Part shown: positions 10,658 through 23,800 of the stretch, piece by piece
How the letters are laid out: every line of letters starts with the position of its first letter
Numbering within the stretch: position 1 is the stretch's first letter
Position numbers and translations under genes: made by a program
NCBI GenBank assembly: GCA_019914995.1
Contig: CM034139.1
Location: 4,814,461-4,878,460, forward strand
Direction of reading: 5' to 3'
DNA from: Acanthochlamys bracteata
Taxonomy: Eukaryota > Streptophyta > Magnoliopsida > Pandanales > Velloziaceae
DNA: 64,000 nucleotides
The notes under the pieces: model-generated
What the model was told of the DNA's origin: nothing
Seen by the model: the letters and a program-made list of their open reading frames with translations, nothing else
Database searches by the model: none

Positions 10658-13600
10658 ATGGCGCCATCAAAGGATCCAGAGACAGAAGACGGATTGAAGA
10701 AGCTTGAATACCTTTCTCTAGTTTCCAAGGTTTGCACAGAGCTCGAATCTCACCTTCATATCACGGACAAGGTTCTCGCCGAGTTCATCACCGAGCTCGG
10801 CCGTGATTCAGAAACCTTCGAGGAATTCGATTCGAAGTTGAAATCAAACGGCGCTGAGTTTCCTGATTACTTCGTTCGAACTCTGCTCACCATCATTCAC
10901 GCGATTCTTCCACCGAAATCGAAATCGTCGAAGAGTAATTCGAAGTCTGAATCGAAGTTGGATAAGCAGTCCTCGGCGTTCCCAGGATTGTCCCAAGCTG
11001 ATGACCGTGACCGTGTCAAGCAGCTTCAGCGCGAGATTGAACTTGAAGCCGAGGAGAAAGCTGCTGCAGCTGACGAATCACATGACCGTGCTCGAGATAG
11101 GGACCGTGATCGCCGCCGTGATAGGGAGCGCGATAGAGATAGAGATTATAGAAGCCACAGAGATAGAGATCGGGACAGGGATAGAGACCGTGACAGGAAT
11201 CGAGACCGTGACCAGGAAAGGGAGAGTAGGAGAGATAGAGATAGATATAAGGATTCTAGGAATCATGAGGATTATGATGAGGATGGCTATGACGGAAGAG
11301 ATGATAGGAGAGGTTATAATTCTAGGAGAAACTCTGATGAACCAGAGTTGTACAAGGTTTATAAAGGAAAGGTGTCGAGAGTGATGGACACAGGTTGTTT
11401 TGTGCAGCTGAGTGATTTCAGAAACAAGGAAGGTCTTGTTCATGTTTCACAAATTGCAACACGCAGAGTGGTAAATGCAAAGGATTTCTTGAAGCGTGAC
11501 CAGGAGGTGTTTGTGAAAGTGATCTCAATGTCCGGACAGAAGTTAAGTTTTTCAATGAGGGATGTTGATCAGAAAACAGGAAAGGATTTGCTGCCAATTA
11601 AGCGGGAAGAGGAAAGCTTGAGGGCAAACCCTTCAAATAGGAATGATACAGAGCCAAGGATGAGGACGGGAATTTCAGGGATCACAGTTACTGAAGGGGA
11701 TGAAGTGGTGCCGTCTAGGAGGCCATTGAAGAGGATGAGCTCACCGGAGAAATGGGAGGCCAAACAGTTGATTGCTTCTGGTGTTTTGGATATTAAAGAT
11801 TTTCCAATGTTTGATGAGGACGGAGAAGGTATGCTCTATCAGGAAGAGGGAGCTGAGGAGGAGCTTGAGATCGAGTTGAATGAGGACGAGCCTGCATTCT
11901 TGCAAGGGCAGAGTAGGTTTTCTTTAGATATGTCACCTGTGAAAATATTTAAAAACCCAGAGGGATCATTGAGCAGGGCGGCAGCACTTCAGTCGGCTCT
12001 CATTAAGGAAAGAAGAGAAGTGCGGGAACAGCAACAGAGGACAATGCTCGATTCTATTCCAAAAGATCTTAACAGGCCTTGGGAAGACCCAATGCCAGAG
12101 ACAGGAGAGAGGCATCTTGCTCAAGAGTTGCGGGGCGTCGGTCTATCAGCTTATGATATGCCTGAATGGAAGAAGGAGGCATATGGTAAAGCTTTAACTT
12201 TTGGCCAGAAGTCGAAGCTTTCGATACAGGAGCAGAGGCAGAGCCTTCCAATTTACAAGTTGAAGAAGGAGCTGATCCAGGCTGTTCATGACAATCAGGT
12301 GCTGGTTGTGATTGGTGAAACTGGTTCTGGGAAGACAACACAGGTTACTCAGTATCTGGCTGAAGCAGGGTACACAACAAGGGGAAAAATTGGATGCACT
12401 CAACCTCGAAGAGTTGCTGCAATGTCTGTTGCAAAGAGGGTTGCTGAGGAGTTCGGATGTAGGCTGGGAGAAGAGGTTGGTTATGCAATTCGGTTTGAGG
12501 ATTGTACTTCACCAGAGACAGTTATAAAGTACATGACAGATGGTATGTTGCTTAGGGAGATTCTGGTTGATGAAAATTTGTCTCAGTACTCTGTCATCAT
12601 GCTTGATGAAGCTCATGAAAGGACCATCCACACCGACGTCCTCTTTGGTTTGTTAAAGCAGCTTGTGAAAAGGAGGCCAGATCTTCGTTTGATTGTGACA
12701 TCTGCCACACTGGATGCTGAAAAATTTTCTGGGTACTTCTTCAACTGTAACATTTTCACAATTCCTGGTAGAACATTCCCAGTAGAGATCCTTTACACTA
12801 AGCAGCCAGAGAGTGATTACCTTGATGCAGCTTTGATCACTGTCCTGCAAATTCATTTGACTGAGCCTGAAGGTGATATCCTTCTCTTCCTCACTGGTCA
12901 AGAAGAGATTGATTTTGCTTGCCAATCGCTATATGAACGAATGAAAGGTCTGGGGAAGAATGTTCCAGAATTGATAATCTTGCCTGTCTATAGTGCGCTT
13001 CCGAGTGAAATGCAGTCAAGGATCTTTGAACCTGCTCCTCCTGGGAAAAGGAAAGTGGTTGTTGCAACAAATATTGCTGAGGCTTCATTGACCATTGATG
13101 GGATATTTTATGTTATTGATCCTGGCTTTGCGAAGCAAAATGTCTATAACCCAAAGCTAGGTCTGGATTCGCTAGTAATCACTCCCATCTCACAAGCCTC
13201 TGCAAAACAGCGTGCTGGGCGTGCTGGACGTACAGGACCTGGGAAGTGTTATCGTCTTTATACGGAAAGTGCATACAGGAATGAGATGTCTCCAACAAGT
13301 ATACCCGAGATACAGAGGATTAACCTTGGTCTTACAACACTGACAATGAAAGCTATGGGAATAAACGATCTACTGTCTTTTGATTTTATGGACCCTCCTT
13401 CCCCTCAAGCACTCATATCTGCTATGGAGCAATTGTACACTTTAGGAGCTCTGGATGAAGAGGGGCTTCTTACCAAGTTGGGTCGAAAAATGGCCGAGTT
13501 CCCTCTAGAACCACCAATGTCGAAAATGTTGTTGGCGAGTGTAGATCTTGGTTGCAGTGATGAAATACTAACCATTATAGCAATGCTTCAGACCCAGAAC

Positions 13601-14529
13601 ATTTTCTACAGACCTCGTGAGAAACAAGCCCAGGCAGATCAGAAAAGAGCAAAGTTCTTTCAGCCAGAAGGAGATCATTTGACTCTGCTTGCTGTGTACG
13701 AGGCTTGGAAGGCAAAGAATTTTTCAGGCCCCTGGTGCTTTGAGAACTTTGTGCAAGCTCGTTCTCTGAAGAGAGCACAGGATGTCCGAAAACAGCTTCT
13801 ATCTATCATGGACAGGTATTCAAGTTTTTTCCTATTGCAACTTCTCTTTGATCAGTTCAAATACTACTCCTGTGATGAAACATTCAAGATTTGGCCAGCA
13901 TAACATCAAGATTTCAGGAATAACAATTTACTTTAATAATAGAAGTTAATTCTGATTTACGGTCATGAAACATAAGATCCAAAAGATTTCATTTCTTCTG
14001 CAGAGCTGCATTTACATATTATTTGTCTCATTGATAATCTCTTGTATTCTCCAACTCGCTCAGTTGACGGGTCTTTCTTCAAGTAAAGTGTATCTTAAAT
14101 CCTCTTGCAACTGATCCTGATGGTTTCTTTTTCAGATACAAGCTGGATGTTGTTAGTGCTGGTAAAAATTTCACAAAGATAAGGAAGGCAATAACAGCTG
14201 GATTCTTTTTTCATTCTGCCAGAAAAGATCCTCAAGAAGGTTATAGGACCTTGGTGGAGAATCAACCAGTTTATATTCATCCTAGTAGTGCTCTTTTTCA
14301 AAGGCAGCCTGACTGGGTCATCTACCATGAGCTAGTCATGACTACTAAAGAATACATGCGCGAGGTTACTGTCATTGACCCCAAATGGCTAGTTGAATTG
14401 GCTCCAAGATTTTACAAGTCCTCAGATCCAACGAAAATGAGTAAACGCAAGAGGCAGGAAAGGATTGAGCCGCTTTATGACAGATACCATGAACCAAACT
14501 CATGGCGTTTGAGCAAGCGTCGTGCTTGA
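10658..14529 (+). CDS. DEAH5: Pre-mRNA-splicing ATP-dependent RNA helicase DEAH5 (Prp22/DHX8 orthologue)
   Basis: Two exons, 10658-13815 and 14136-14529, encode 1183 residues, matching the roughly 1170 of plant DEAH5. The start is the ATG of MAPSKD; the frame is open 156 bases further upstream but has no ATG there. Order of domains: helical N terminus; an RD/RE-rich low-complexity tract near residues 143-201; an S1 RNA-binding domain near 231-300 ([20 protein letters not shown]); helicase motifs [10 protein letters not shown] (~552), DEAH (~650), SAT (~681), [10 protein letters not shown] and [12 protein letters not shown] (~851); then HA2/OB-fold regions completed by exon 2. Prp22 family enzymes use ATP to release spliced mRNA from the spliceosome in the nucleus. 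All catalytic motifs are intact and there is no sign of decay. Only one intron (13816-14135) interrupts the coding region, near the C terminus. Confidence 0.95.
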
Positions 14530-14987
14530 TTGTGTTAATTCTGATTGACTGCCACTCTCCAACCCAGGGTAGAAAATTTTGTAAGTTGATTACCATATCT
14601 AAGTGGAAGTTGTGTAAGTTAAAGTTTGATGTATGTGATTACACATACTTATCACACAATGGCAGCAAGTTAATTGAGGAAATTTGAAAAAGAATTTCCC
14701 TTCCAAATTCCCTGGGTTCTCTTTAGTCATTTGCTTGTGGAGACTAGCAGATCCAAGCATATTGCCAATAGAGTGCTCAGTACTTCAATTTTGTTTCTAA
14801 AACTTATGCGTAAAGGTTGGCAGACTTCTTCGGCTTTGCTTTTCATTGTTTGATGTTGCTTACTATATTTCTAACTCTTTTTCTCCATTACATGTAGTTC
14901 TATGTGGAGATTATACTTATGTATTACGCAAGAAGTGACATTCATCTAATGATGTGGCCCTCAAAGACATGTAAGTGTCAGTTTCCT

Positions 14988-15185
14988 ATATGAGCTGATC
15001 AAGGTGTTTTACCTGTTGTAGGAAATTTCTTCAAAGGTGTCATGATAGTATCTTCGCTTTCTAGTCTATATGATCTGGCCAAGGTGTATTACTTTTGTAG
15101 GAAATCTATTAATGGTGTCATGATAGTATATTGGCATTCTAGCGGTGGCATGGTAGCATCTTGGCATTCTAGTCTATATGCTGTT
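14988..15185 (+). repeat. Degenerate tandem repeat
   Basis: Recurring phrases are CAAGGTGTWTTAC, GTAGGAAAT, GGTGTCATGATAGTAT and GCATTCTAGTCTATATG. They form about two and a half diverged units of roughly 80-90 bases. Probably old slippage or unequal exchange. Confidence 0.6.
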
Positions 15186-16033
15186 CTGTTAGATGTGGAT
15201 ATTTTTTGGCCTAAGATTTTAATATGGATGAAACTTAGGGTACCCGACTCTCTTAGTGTTCTACTCTCGCATATCCATCATTTGAATACTCATTGCAGGA
15301 GGTTATCTCACCCCATCCCTATTATACGCCAAAAGCAGACACTAGGAAACTCTAGGAGATATACATAGTATTTGCTTTCAATATATGTTGCAAGTAGCGC
15401 CATTTACCTACTGATGGTTTTTTGGAGGAATATAGGCATGCTTTGTAGCTGTTGCAGCATATCACTTTACAATTATGGGTAATGTGTCTCTGATATTAGG
15501 TAACTAAATTAGTTCAGAATTTATATGACTTTTGAATGACTTGTTTGTTCTTGGATTGTAAATTGCCCTTCTGGTATGATAGGCACTAAACCTTCTGAAA
15601 TGTAGATTTAGTTGAGATTATTTATTAGTTGAATCAAATCAATCAATAGTTAATGAAAGACAATATATAGATAAATACTGTGTGCTTGTTGTCGTACTTG
15701 ACTGCCTGCTGGCATAGGTGTAAATTTGTTAAACAGTTTCTTGGGTAGTATTGAATGAATCTCCAATGCTTCAGCTCTATGCGGAATTGATATTTTTATA
15801 TCATTCTCCAAAGCTTGCTCTGAACACCTATATTTGTAAATTTTCTTTCTTTGTGAAGCATCTTTCTAGTAAGTGCAGCTTCACATGATGCAGGTTTCAT
15901 TGCTACCTGATGGCCAATTCTTGAAGGCACTAATCACACAAACACAAGCACCAAAAATCATGATTTGTGGCCTCAATATTTTTTGCTTATTTCTTCCACT
16001 GTTTGCAAAGGTTTCCTGTGCCATAGCTCATGT

Positions 16034-16465
16034 TGCCAAAATCGGAATTTTAGATAGGATCGTTTCGCTCTAGCAGGATCGTAAAATTGAAATTTTAAAA
16101 TAAGATCGTAGAATTTTATATATTGATAAATTTTATTAATTTTTTTTTCAATACCATTAAGAATATTTTATAAATTTTTAAAAACTTTTTAGTACATAAA
16201 ATATTTTTTAATTTTATAAAAATTTCTTTATATTTTATAGAAAATTTTTTTAATTTCTATAAAAAATTCTCTCAAATTCAGTTAATTATAAAAATTTTTT
16301 TAAAATAAAATAGTATAAATTTGTAAAAGATTGTGATCTTACTAATTTTAATATTTAAATCGAAATTTGGGTGAAATTTTATTTAAAATAGGATTATTTT
16401 GGTGAAGAAAAATTATAAAACCGTAAGATTTTAAATTTTAAATTGAGATTTTGATAATTTTGGCA
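16034..16465. mobile_element. MITE-like element with TGCCAAAAT inverted ends
   Basis: The left end TGCCAAAATCGGAATTTTAG and the right end ATTTTGATAATTTTGGCA form imperfect terminal inverted repeats around a 432-base AT-rich interior that repeats the word GGATCG or AGATCG. No coding capacity. I could not identify a convincing target-site duplication, so the superfamily is left open. Confidence 0.45.
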
Positions 16466-17216
16466 GTAGCATGTAATCATTACATGATTTTGCCAGGCAG
16501 GATATCTCCTGGCTTCAATCTGTTTGTTTGCAGTTGCTTGTAACGTAGGATGGCACCACAAATGTTCTGCTTAATACTAGTTGGTCATTATATTCTTGCT
16601 AAGGAAAAGCTAAATTTATTTTGGAAACAAGTGTAGTATCTCATTTTATATGAAGTTGTGAGCATAATGGTTCAGGGTGTTTCACCAGGTTAACCAACTA
16701 TCCCTGCTTCTTGCACCTTGGAGGTTGAAATTGCTATATGCATATAGAAGCCAGTGTGAATAGCACCATGAAGGTTTGGTATACAGGCTGTTTCCCGATG
16801 CAGTATGTCATCTTACAAAAACGCTTTGGCACACGGCTGTTGTGAAATGTCGCTGTTCTGTTCATTTGTAAACTTAAAGCTCCTAGAGATGAGAATATAG
16901 AAACTACTGGCGTACGCAGATTTTCGAGTGCTATTACATAGTTAAAGACATTTAAACTTGTAAGAAGTTGATAGGTGCTGCTGAGTCTGCAGGATACTTG
17001 TCTGGATTCCTGCAATATTATTAGAATAGAAATGCACCTGGAAAAGTCACGATGGTTACGATAAGTTAACACAAATCCTAGATAACAAAATTATTCTCTA
17101 TAAAAAGTTGGCTGGTATAGAGGAACAACCAAAGTTCCCATTCTGTCACATAGGTTCAGCTCGTTAGAATCCTTGCACGATTCTGCTTTCTTAAGAATCA
17201 TACATTTAGAGTTAAG

Positions 17217-17460
17217 GGAGCGTTTGAAAATATTTATAAAATGAAAATATTTTTAAATTAAAAAATATTTTTATTTTTTTAAAGAAATGAGCTTTATTTT
17301 TTAACTCTACAAATATATAAAAATATATAATAAAAAATTTTATTACTTAAATTTTTTTTATATTTTCTAAGTTTTTAAATAAATTTTTTATATAATTATA
17401 AAAAAAAAATTAAAAATATAAAATAAAAAAATTGAAAATTTATTTTACCGATAAGCTAAA
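17217..17460. repeat. AT-rich block, probable decayed Tourist-like MITE
   Basis: Starts GGGAGCGTTTGAAAATATTT, like the ends of the elements at 30391 and 56858, and continues as nearly pure A/T. The right end is not clearly preserved. Confidence 0.35.
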
Positions 17461-18401
17461 CCAAACAGCAGCAGCTGTGGAACAGAAGAAGTTTCACAGA
17501 ACCAGAACATCACAGCAGCTGTTGGCAAGCGACGCAGATACATAACTCTAAATCCTGGCGCTACAATAACGTAAAAAGCAGTTAAATGAATTAGCAAAAG
17601 TTAAGTGAATTAGCAAGCGCCAAACACCTGCTCGAATTCACAAAAATAAACATTATTAGAACAATGTAACTGCATTTTGGACTCTTATCATATATCTTCC
17701 TGAAACAATCACCACAGATGGTAATTCTTGTCCACAATTGTCACACTTACCATGGGTTTGCCCATGCTTTACTCTAGATTTTTCTTGCTTGACAATGATT
17801 TTGAAATTCACATTAAACAATTAGATCTTCAAAATCTAGCAAACTTCATGTTACTAGATTCTGTTGCAAGATAACAATCGATTCCAGATAAAAGAAGCTT
17901 AGTAAAATTGGATTAGCTACACATACATTAGCAACAGGGTGGATAATAGGAACACCTAGATGGTTAATTTTGTTGACATTCTTCAAGTCAACAGCGCATA
18001 TCTGGGAACAGCATACCAAGTCGATCTCATTCAACAAAAGAACAGATAAATTAATGTATATAGACAAGCTTTCCAAACGCTCTACTAAACCTCTGTTACA
18101 TCTAAGCCCCTACGGCATTCATATGCAAAAATCCCCTTTAAAATAGAGAATGAAACTCTTCATTAGCTAATGCTGGGACATCATTATTCTTGACAATTCA
18201 CAGAATAGAATAGAACACTTTAGAAAGCATTAATATCATCATGCTCAAGTAAATTCACTGGAATCTAAATACAATTCTATAGCTGAACGAACATTCAGCA
18301 TAAAACAATCTCAAGATTTAGTAATCCCTGTGCAGTGTACTATTACTCCACAGAAGAAGCTATAATTCAGTCGATAGTCATGGTGTGAAACTAATTACCT
18401 C

Positions 18402-19223
18402 TCAGGCACTTTCACTCTCAGGCAAATGATCCCCAGCAACAAATCCCACGCCCAAGCAGCTTCTCCACATAGTAAGAACGTCAACTTCTAAATTGACCTT
18501 ATCCCTAGGCTTCTTCATCAGAATCACAACCTTCTGCTGCGTGTACACCACCAACATGAAATCAAAACAACACTCTTCATCATAAACCCCAATAACCGTC
18601 AGTCTACTTCAATCGACCGGAATGAAACCTTTCAGTACAATATACTTCAAAAAATCCGGCGAAGTTTTGATGTTGACCCAGAGAGAGTCAGCATCAGGGC
18701 GGAAGCCAACGATTACTCCGGTAGCATCCACATGTACGTGGACGAAATGCCCGCCTATTCGTGTAGTGAGGCAGCACAGCTCGCTAGAGATTGGCAGGTG
18801 AACCAGGCCGGAGATCCTCGAGATCGGTGCAGCGGAGGATTTCTGGAGTAAGACCTACAGCGAACTGCGAAAAATTGAAACCAAAGACAGTGAGGCACGC
18901 GACATACTATTACCGAGGTGAACACCGTTAAGATCTTCGGAAGCGGAGATCTTAAGTTCGTAACCGCCGTCAAGTTCCGATCCAGCAGAGATAACATGGC
19001 CAATTTCTTCTATAATGCCCGTGAAGAAACATTTATGTGTCGACGGAGTTAGACGGAGACGTTGTACTGGTACACAAGAGGTTGGAAAGAGTTAGCTGTA
19101 GTGGAAGAGAAGGAGAGGGAGTTGGTGATGGAGAATGGACTGTTGAGATGAAGCTTTGTTGTTCGGGCGAGGAAAAACAGACGAAGAAGAAGCTAAGAAG
19201 GAGGTAGTTCAAGTTGCCGCCAT
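18402..19223 (-). pseudogene. Decayed riboflavin synthase (alpha-type, chloroplast form)
   Basis: On the minus strand a continuous region reads like plant riboflavin synthase (RibE), the last enzyme of vitamin B2 synthesis (dismutation of lumazine), in several frames. Starting at an ATG at 19223 the fifth codon is TGA (19211-19209), followed by a serine-rich transit-like stretch. Then come FFTGIIEEIGHV, GGYELKISASEDLNGVHLG, CLTVFGFNFSQFAVGLTPE, LEDLRPGSPANL, IGGHFVHVHVDATGVIVG, DSLWVNIKTSPDFLKYIV, KGFIPVD, LTVIGVYDEECCFDFML, VYTQQKVVI and KVNLEVDVL. Visible lesions: TGA at codon 5; a short deletion where SIAVNG should stand; a TAG in place of Glu in the NLERA motif; a one-base insertion in the PTTR region; and GGA to TGA in VDGTSLTV. 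Both lumazine-binding repeats are recognisable. No intron borders were seen, so it is either a retrocopy or derives from an intronless parent. Confidence 0.88.
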
Positions 19224-20868
19224 TGTTACTTGAATCTCTCGGAGAAATTTTGTCGAAGCAAGAATGAAGTTATTTCTGCTCGAGTCTTTAGCTCGATGAC
19301 TGAAGCAGATTGGACCGACGAGTTCAGTTATCTTTTATGGGCCTTGAATGCTGTAAAGTGCCAATAGCAAATATTGCGATCGATTTTATTACCGTGTTTG
19401 TTCAGGTTGCGTTTTACATAAGGACTACTTTTATCTTTTATCTTTTTTCGTTTTTCCCACCCAAATAAAAATAAGGGCGGGAAAGTAAATTAAGTAGAAG
19501 AGAAGGGTTGTATCGGTAATGTCTTGGAAAGAGATGATTTTTTAACTTAATGGAATGGCACGTGAGATTCTGGTGCTGCCAGAGGCGTTCACGCGTGTGG
19601 GATATTGCGTTTGCTACTTTCCTGTCATTATCATTGTTAAGTTATTTAATTAATTTCTCAAAAATAATCACTCTCCTTTTTCCTTTTCTTCTCACGAATT
19701 TTACTTAATTAGGGAGTGTTGATTTCATTTGTAGAATCTCTTCTATTTTTTCTTCGAGGAGAGAACTCTCTCTCCATATTTCTTCACTCTCTCATTAATT
19801 ACTGCATCATTGCATCATGCTTTATGGGAAGCATCTCCACCTTGCAGTGCAATGCCTAACCTGGCTTTTGTTTAGTGCAGCAAGCTATATATAGCTCTAG
19901 AAATCATCAAAAACAACAAAAATTATAAAATAGAAGTTCTATGTGGTGAAAACAAGCTTAGATCGATTTAATCGTTATTGAAAGATCTATTTTCGAATCA
20001 GGTTTGCTTCCATTGATCTTATCTAAAGAGTAAAATACCTCCTATTGCTTTGTTCTTCACCGATCGATCTAGTTTCCATTTTATTTGGGTAATTTGCGTT
20101 CTCGATTTGGTTGTTATTTCGATTTCGTAACCAGCTTGGGTGGTTCCTGATTCGCTCTTTTTCTTTTTCAAGTTAAACTTCAACTCAGAACCAGCGTTTG
20201 AACTTTTCTTCAACCTTCATTAGGGTTTCTGAAACTTGCGATTATTATTTTTTGGCTTTTTTCTATTTCGTTGAATATGTAGACGCGCATTTTCATTGTT
20301 TTTGTTAGATTTTTTCCGTTTTTCTTTGTTGATGTTTGTAGTCAAGTTCAACTTAGCCTTGATCAAGAGTTTGTTATTATCTATTTCCCATAAATCAACT
20401 GGTTCGATGATTTTTCCAGTTCGATTTTTCTATCACTGTTCTATTTGAACTTCGTTCTTTTTCATGATTGCCCGTTCCGTGAACCTTCGTCTGATTCACT
20501 ACTTTTGCTTCGTGATTGAAGATCGAAATCGAGCTCAACAATGTTTTACACGGAATCGCAGTTTACTTTCTGCGCTCTGATTCAATCGCGTGCACAGTAC
20601 TTGTTTCCGTTACCTTTTTCCTCTTTGTTTGTTCTGAGTTCAATAATTTTAGTTTCTCCCAATGCCCTCATTCTCCATTTATTTTTATTTTCATTTCATT
20701 TTTCTCTTCGCAATTCTAGAATCGAGCAGAAGGTTTTAGTTCTCTGAGATTTTGTGTGTGTGTGTGTGTTTTTCTGTACGTTTCCGTAAAAATCTATTAC
20801 GTTCTCTTTTCTCAGAGGCAAGCAAAGAAACAGGTGCTTTGTTGCAATTCCAGAGCCTAAAAATCAGC
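19224..20868. other. 5' region of the AM1/DYAD gene
   Basis: Promoter and leader of the AM1/DYAD gene, T-rich and without supported coding exons. The stretch 19880-20868 has the look of a long 5' UTR and may hold a leader intron, but no border could be fixed. Short open frames at 20516-20955 lie in the leader and are not supported. Confidence 0.4.
20753..20769 (+). repeat. (TG)n microsatellite
   Basis: About eight TG units, about 100 bases before the AM1/DYAD start codon, probably within the leader. Confidence 0.9.
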
Positions 20869-23800
20869 ATGGAATTTGTTTCTCCAGCAGTCGAGCAGAA
20901 AAGGCCCCCGGTAACTCCATTTTTTATTTCTTTTTTCTACTTCTTTGATTTGTAATTTTCCTCCTGAAATTTCATGCTCGTCAATTAACGTAGGTGAATC
21001 TGTATAGTTGGAGTTGTTTTAACGTTGGAGATTACCAGGTATTGTTATTTGTTTGTTATGGGGACAAGGTTGTTACAGAACGCTGCAATCGTACCTATCT
21101 ATTCTCTTTATCCTTCTGTCCCCGAACTGAAGCAGCGAGCGAGCGGCAAGCGCTCGCGCGAGTGGGAGATTTGTAATGATGAAGAATTATAAGTTTTACC
21201 GATATTTTATATGATTTCTTTCCATGAACGGAGAAGTTCTAAATTTTCTGAAATTTTTTCCAAAGAGAGTCGCTACGCTTTACTAGAATTTTGGTTTCTG
21301 TTGAAATTTTGTTCAGGTAAAGTTTTATTATAAGAAAAGGAATGACACCTCTGTCAGTAGAGAAGTAAAACAGCCGGCTACAGGCAGACAAGTTCTGAAC
21401 GCTACAGATTCTGGCCAGACATTCCCATGCACCATTGGTATATTTCTACTAATCCTATTCCCGCCCTTTTTATCAAACTACCCTCCAATTCAAATACAGT
21501 CATAAGATGGGTAGAACAGCTATAAGATGGGCATGACTGGAATTTAGTGCAACGGTCACGTGGGTCTTCTCAATCTGTTATTCTTCTTTTCGTTTCTAAA
21601 CATTTTCAGAGAACCAACAGCAGTTTCAGTTGGGAGCGTTCTACGAAATTGATCACTCCAAGCTTCTGCCCAAGTTTCCAACCCAGATCAAAGCCGTTCG
21701 CGTTGTCAAGGTTTTCTTTCAAACTTTGTCTTCTTCTTTGCTCTCTGATGTTCATTTTCTGTTTGAGAAAGCTTGATGTTTGATGGAGTTCTATTACCGT
21801 CCAGGTGATCGACATGAGGAGTATGGAGATCGTTGTGAGCTTCCCGAGCATGTTCTCGCTGCGACAATGCTTTGGGTCTGATCCAGCGAGCGACAGAAGC
21901 CCTGATCTGGATGAAAGATTTGTCATGGGCGAGAACCAGGCAGCAAGGGTACTGCGCCGTGTGATTTCACCTTCCCAGCTTAATGCAGAGCAGCACTTGG
22001 CAACGTTCTGGCTCACAGACCCGAAGCTGCAAGAAGAGGAACCGCTGGTCGTCATCCCTCTAGCTAAACGAGAAGCAGAGGAAGAATCCGAAGAAGAGGA
22101 GCAGGGGGCTAGCTGGGCAATTGGTTCGTGTGTGCAGGCTTTGAGAAATACCCTGGTTGGCGGTTGGGGTGTTCGCCGGAGGGTGAAGTACATCGGCCGC
22201 CATAAAGATCTGAAGCTACCTATTGCTAGGAAGAAAGAAGAGAAAGAGGAGGAGGAATCAGTGGAAAAGCCGATGGAGGTGGACATTAGGCAAAGGTTAA
22301 GACGGAGGCTAGCAAAGAAAGACAAGAAGGAGAAGAGGAAGCACAAGCATGGTGGTAAGGGAGGGAACCAGAAGAAGAAGATGAAATACAAGCGCGACTC
22401 TAATGATTACGCCGAGTGCAAAATGTTCTTGAAGAGTTCGTCAAAGGACCGCTGGTCGACGGAGAGGTATACGACGGCGGAGCTGAAGCTGCTGGATATT
22501 ATGCGGGAGAAGGGTGCAGTGTTAGGCAACCCAATACTTAGACCGATGCTGCGTGAGGAAGCCCGAAAACACATTGGAGACACAGGTTTGCTCGACCACT
22601 TACTGAAGCATATGGCCGGAAAGGTTGTCAGGGAGGGAGGTGAGCGATTCCAGCGACGGCACAATGCCGAGGGAGCCATGGAGTACTGGCTGGAGCCTGC
22701 AGAGCTTATGGACATTCGGCGTCAAGCTGGAGTTGCTGATCCCTACTGGACTCCGCCGGCTGGATGGCAGCCGGGCGCTGCCATCACGCCTTGCTCCTGC
22801 CAATCTATGTGCAAGCTGGAAATATCCCAGCTTAAGGATGGCATTGCTGAACTTAGCAGGTAGCTTCCCATTGAATGCAAGGTTTTTCATTCGACCGTTA
22901 ACTGCTTGTTGCCCCATTGAAGTAGTTCATCTAATGGATCCCATTATAGAAAACGGGAATTTTGTTTTTGATAAGTTAAACTGTGATTGATATTGTGCAT
23001 GGCGCTGGAACAAGGGAAATGGAGCAGCTTAGCTCAATGAAGTTGCTGGAAAAACAGAGGGAGGATGATGTGAAACTGCAGCCAGAAACGGATTTGATCA
23101 GTCGAAAGGACTGGCAGGTGATATGTTGCATGCTTTAATTCTCCCTCCATTCTCTTTCGCTTCTTTTCGTGCTTTATTTATGTATCAGGAACAATTTGAA
23201 AAAGATAATTGAATTCAACGCATGACTTCATTGATTACAGGTACATGCACGCGTGGAGATTTCATCTTATTTTTTTGGTGTTTAATGTATCATCTGATTG
23301 GAAGCATAAATATTGTTTTGTGCAAGACGTAAAACATTATTAGTACTGCAGGTTCAATTAATTGCTCTTTGAATTCACGCAGGAGAGTTATGTGAGCTTG
23401 CAGATGAAAAATTCAAAACTAGAAGAAGAAATGGCTCGTATGTCCTCTTGCTTAGAAGCTTTACAGGTTAGAGAAGTCTCTAGTACTGTTGATTGATTGT
23501 TTGCCTTTTGCTATGTTCACACATTTTTAGTTTTATTTGCAAGTGATGTAAAACATATATGCTGAGGTTGCCTGGTTGCTGCAGGAGGACATTCGGATTC
23601 TCAAAGAGAACAGAGAACAGAAAAGAAACGAGAAGAGCGGAATGGAAATAGTAGTGATGGAAGACAACAGCAGCGGAGGATCAAGTGAAGAAAAGAAGGG
23701 GGGAGAAATCAACAAACAGGTAATTGAGAAAACTAGTTCTGATCACAAGGTTCCCAGCACGGTTACCAACAACACAAGCGGGGACGAGAAACAGGGAGTG

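Larger units (their letters stand above)
14530..18401. other. Long intergenic stretch with repeats and AT-rich insertions
   Basis: Begins with the DEAH5 3' UTR. It holds a degenerate tandem repeat (14988-15185), a MITE-like element (16034-16465) and an AT-rich block (about 17217-17460). The remaining sequence shows no coding similarity; the open frame at 15042-15368 is just the tandem repeat read through. Confidence 0.5.

Noticed and set aside
11001..11443. Plus and minus frames over the DEAH5 RD-rich tract
   Set aside because: Low-complexity shadows of the RDRDRD coding repeat.
18755..19003. Minus-strand 82-codon frame as a gene
   Set aside because: It is an out-of-frame reading of the riboflavin synthase relic.
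21606..22391. 261-codon minus-strand frame across AM1/DYAD exons
   Set aside because: Mirror of the GA-rich coding strand of AM1; a Ser/Phe-rich shadow with no independent support.
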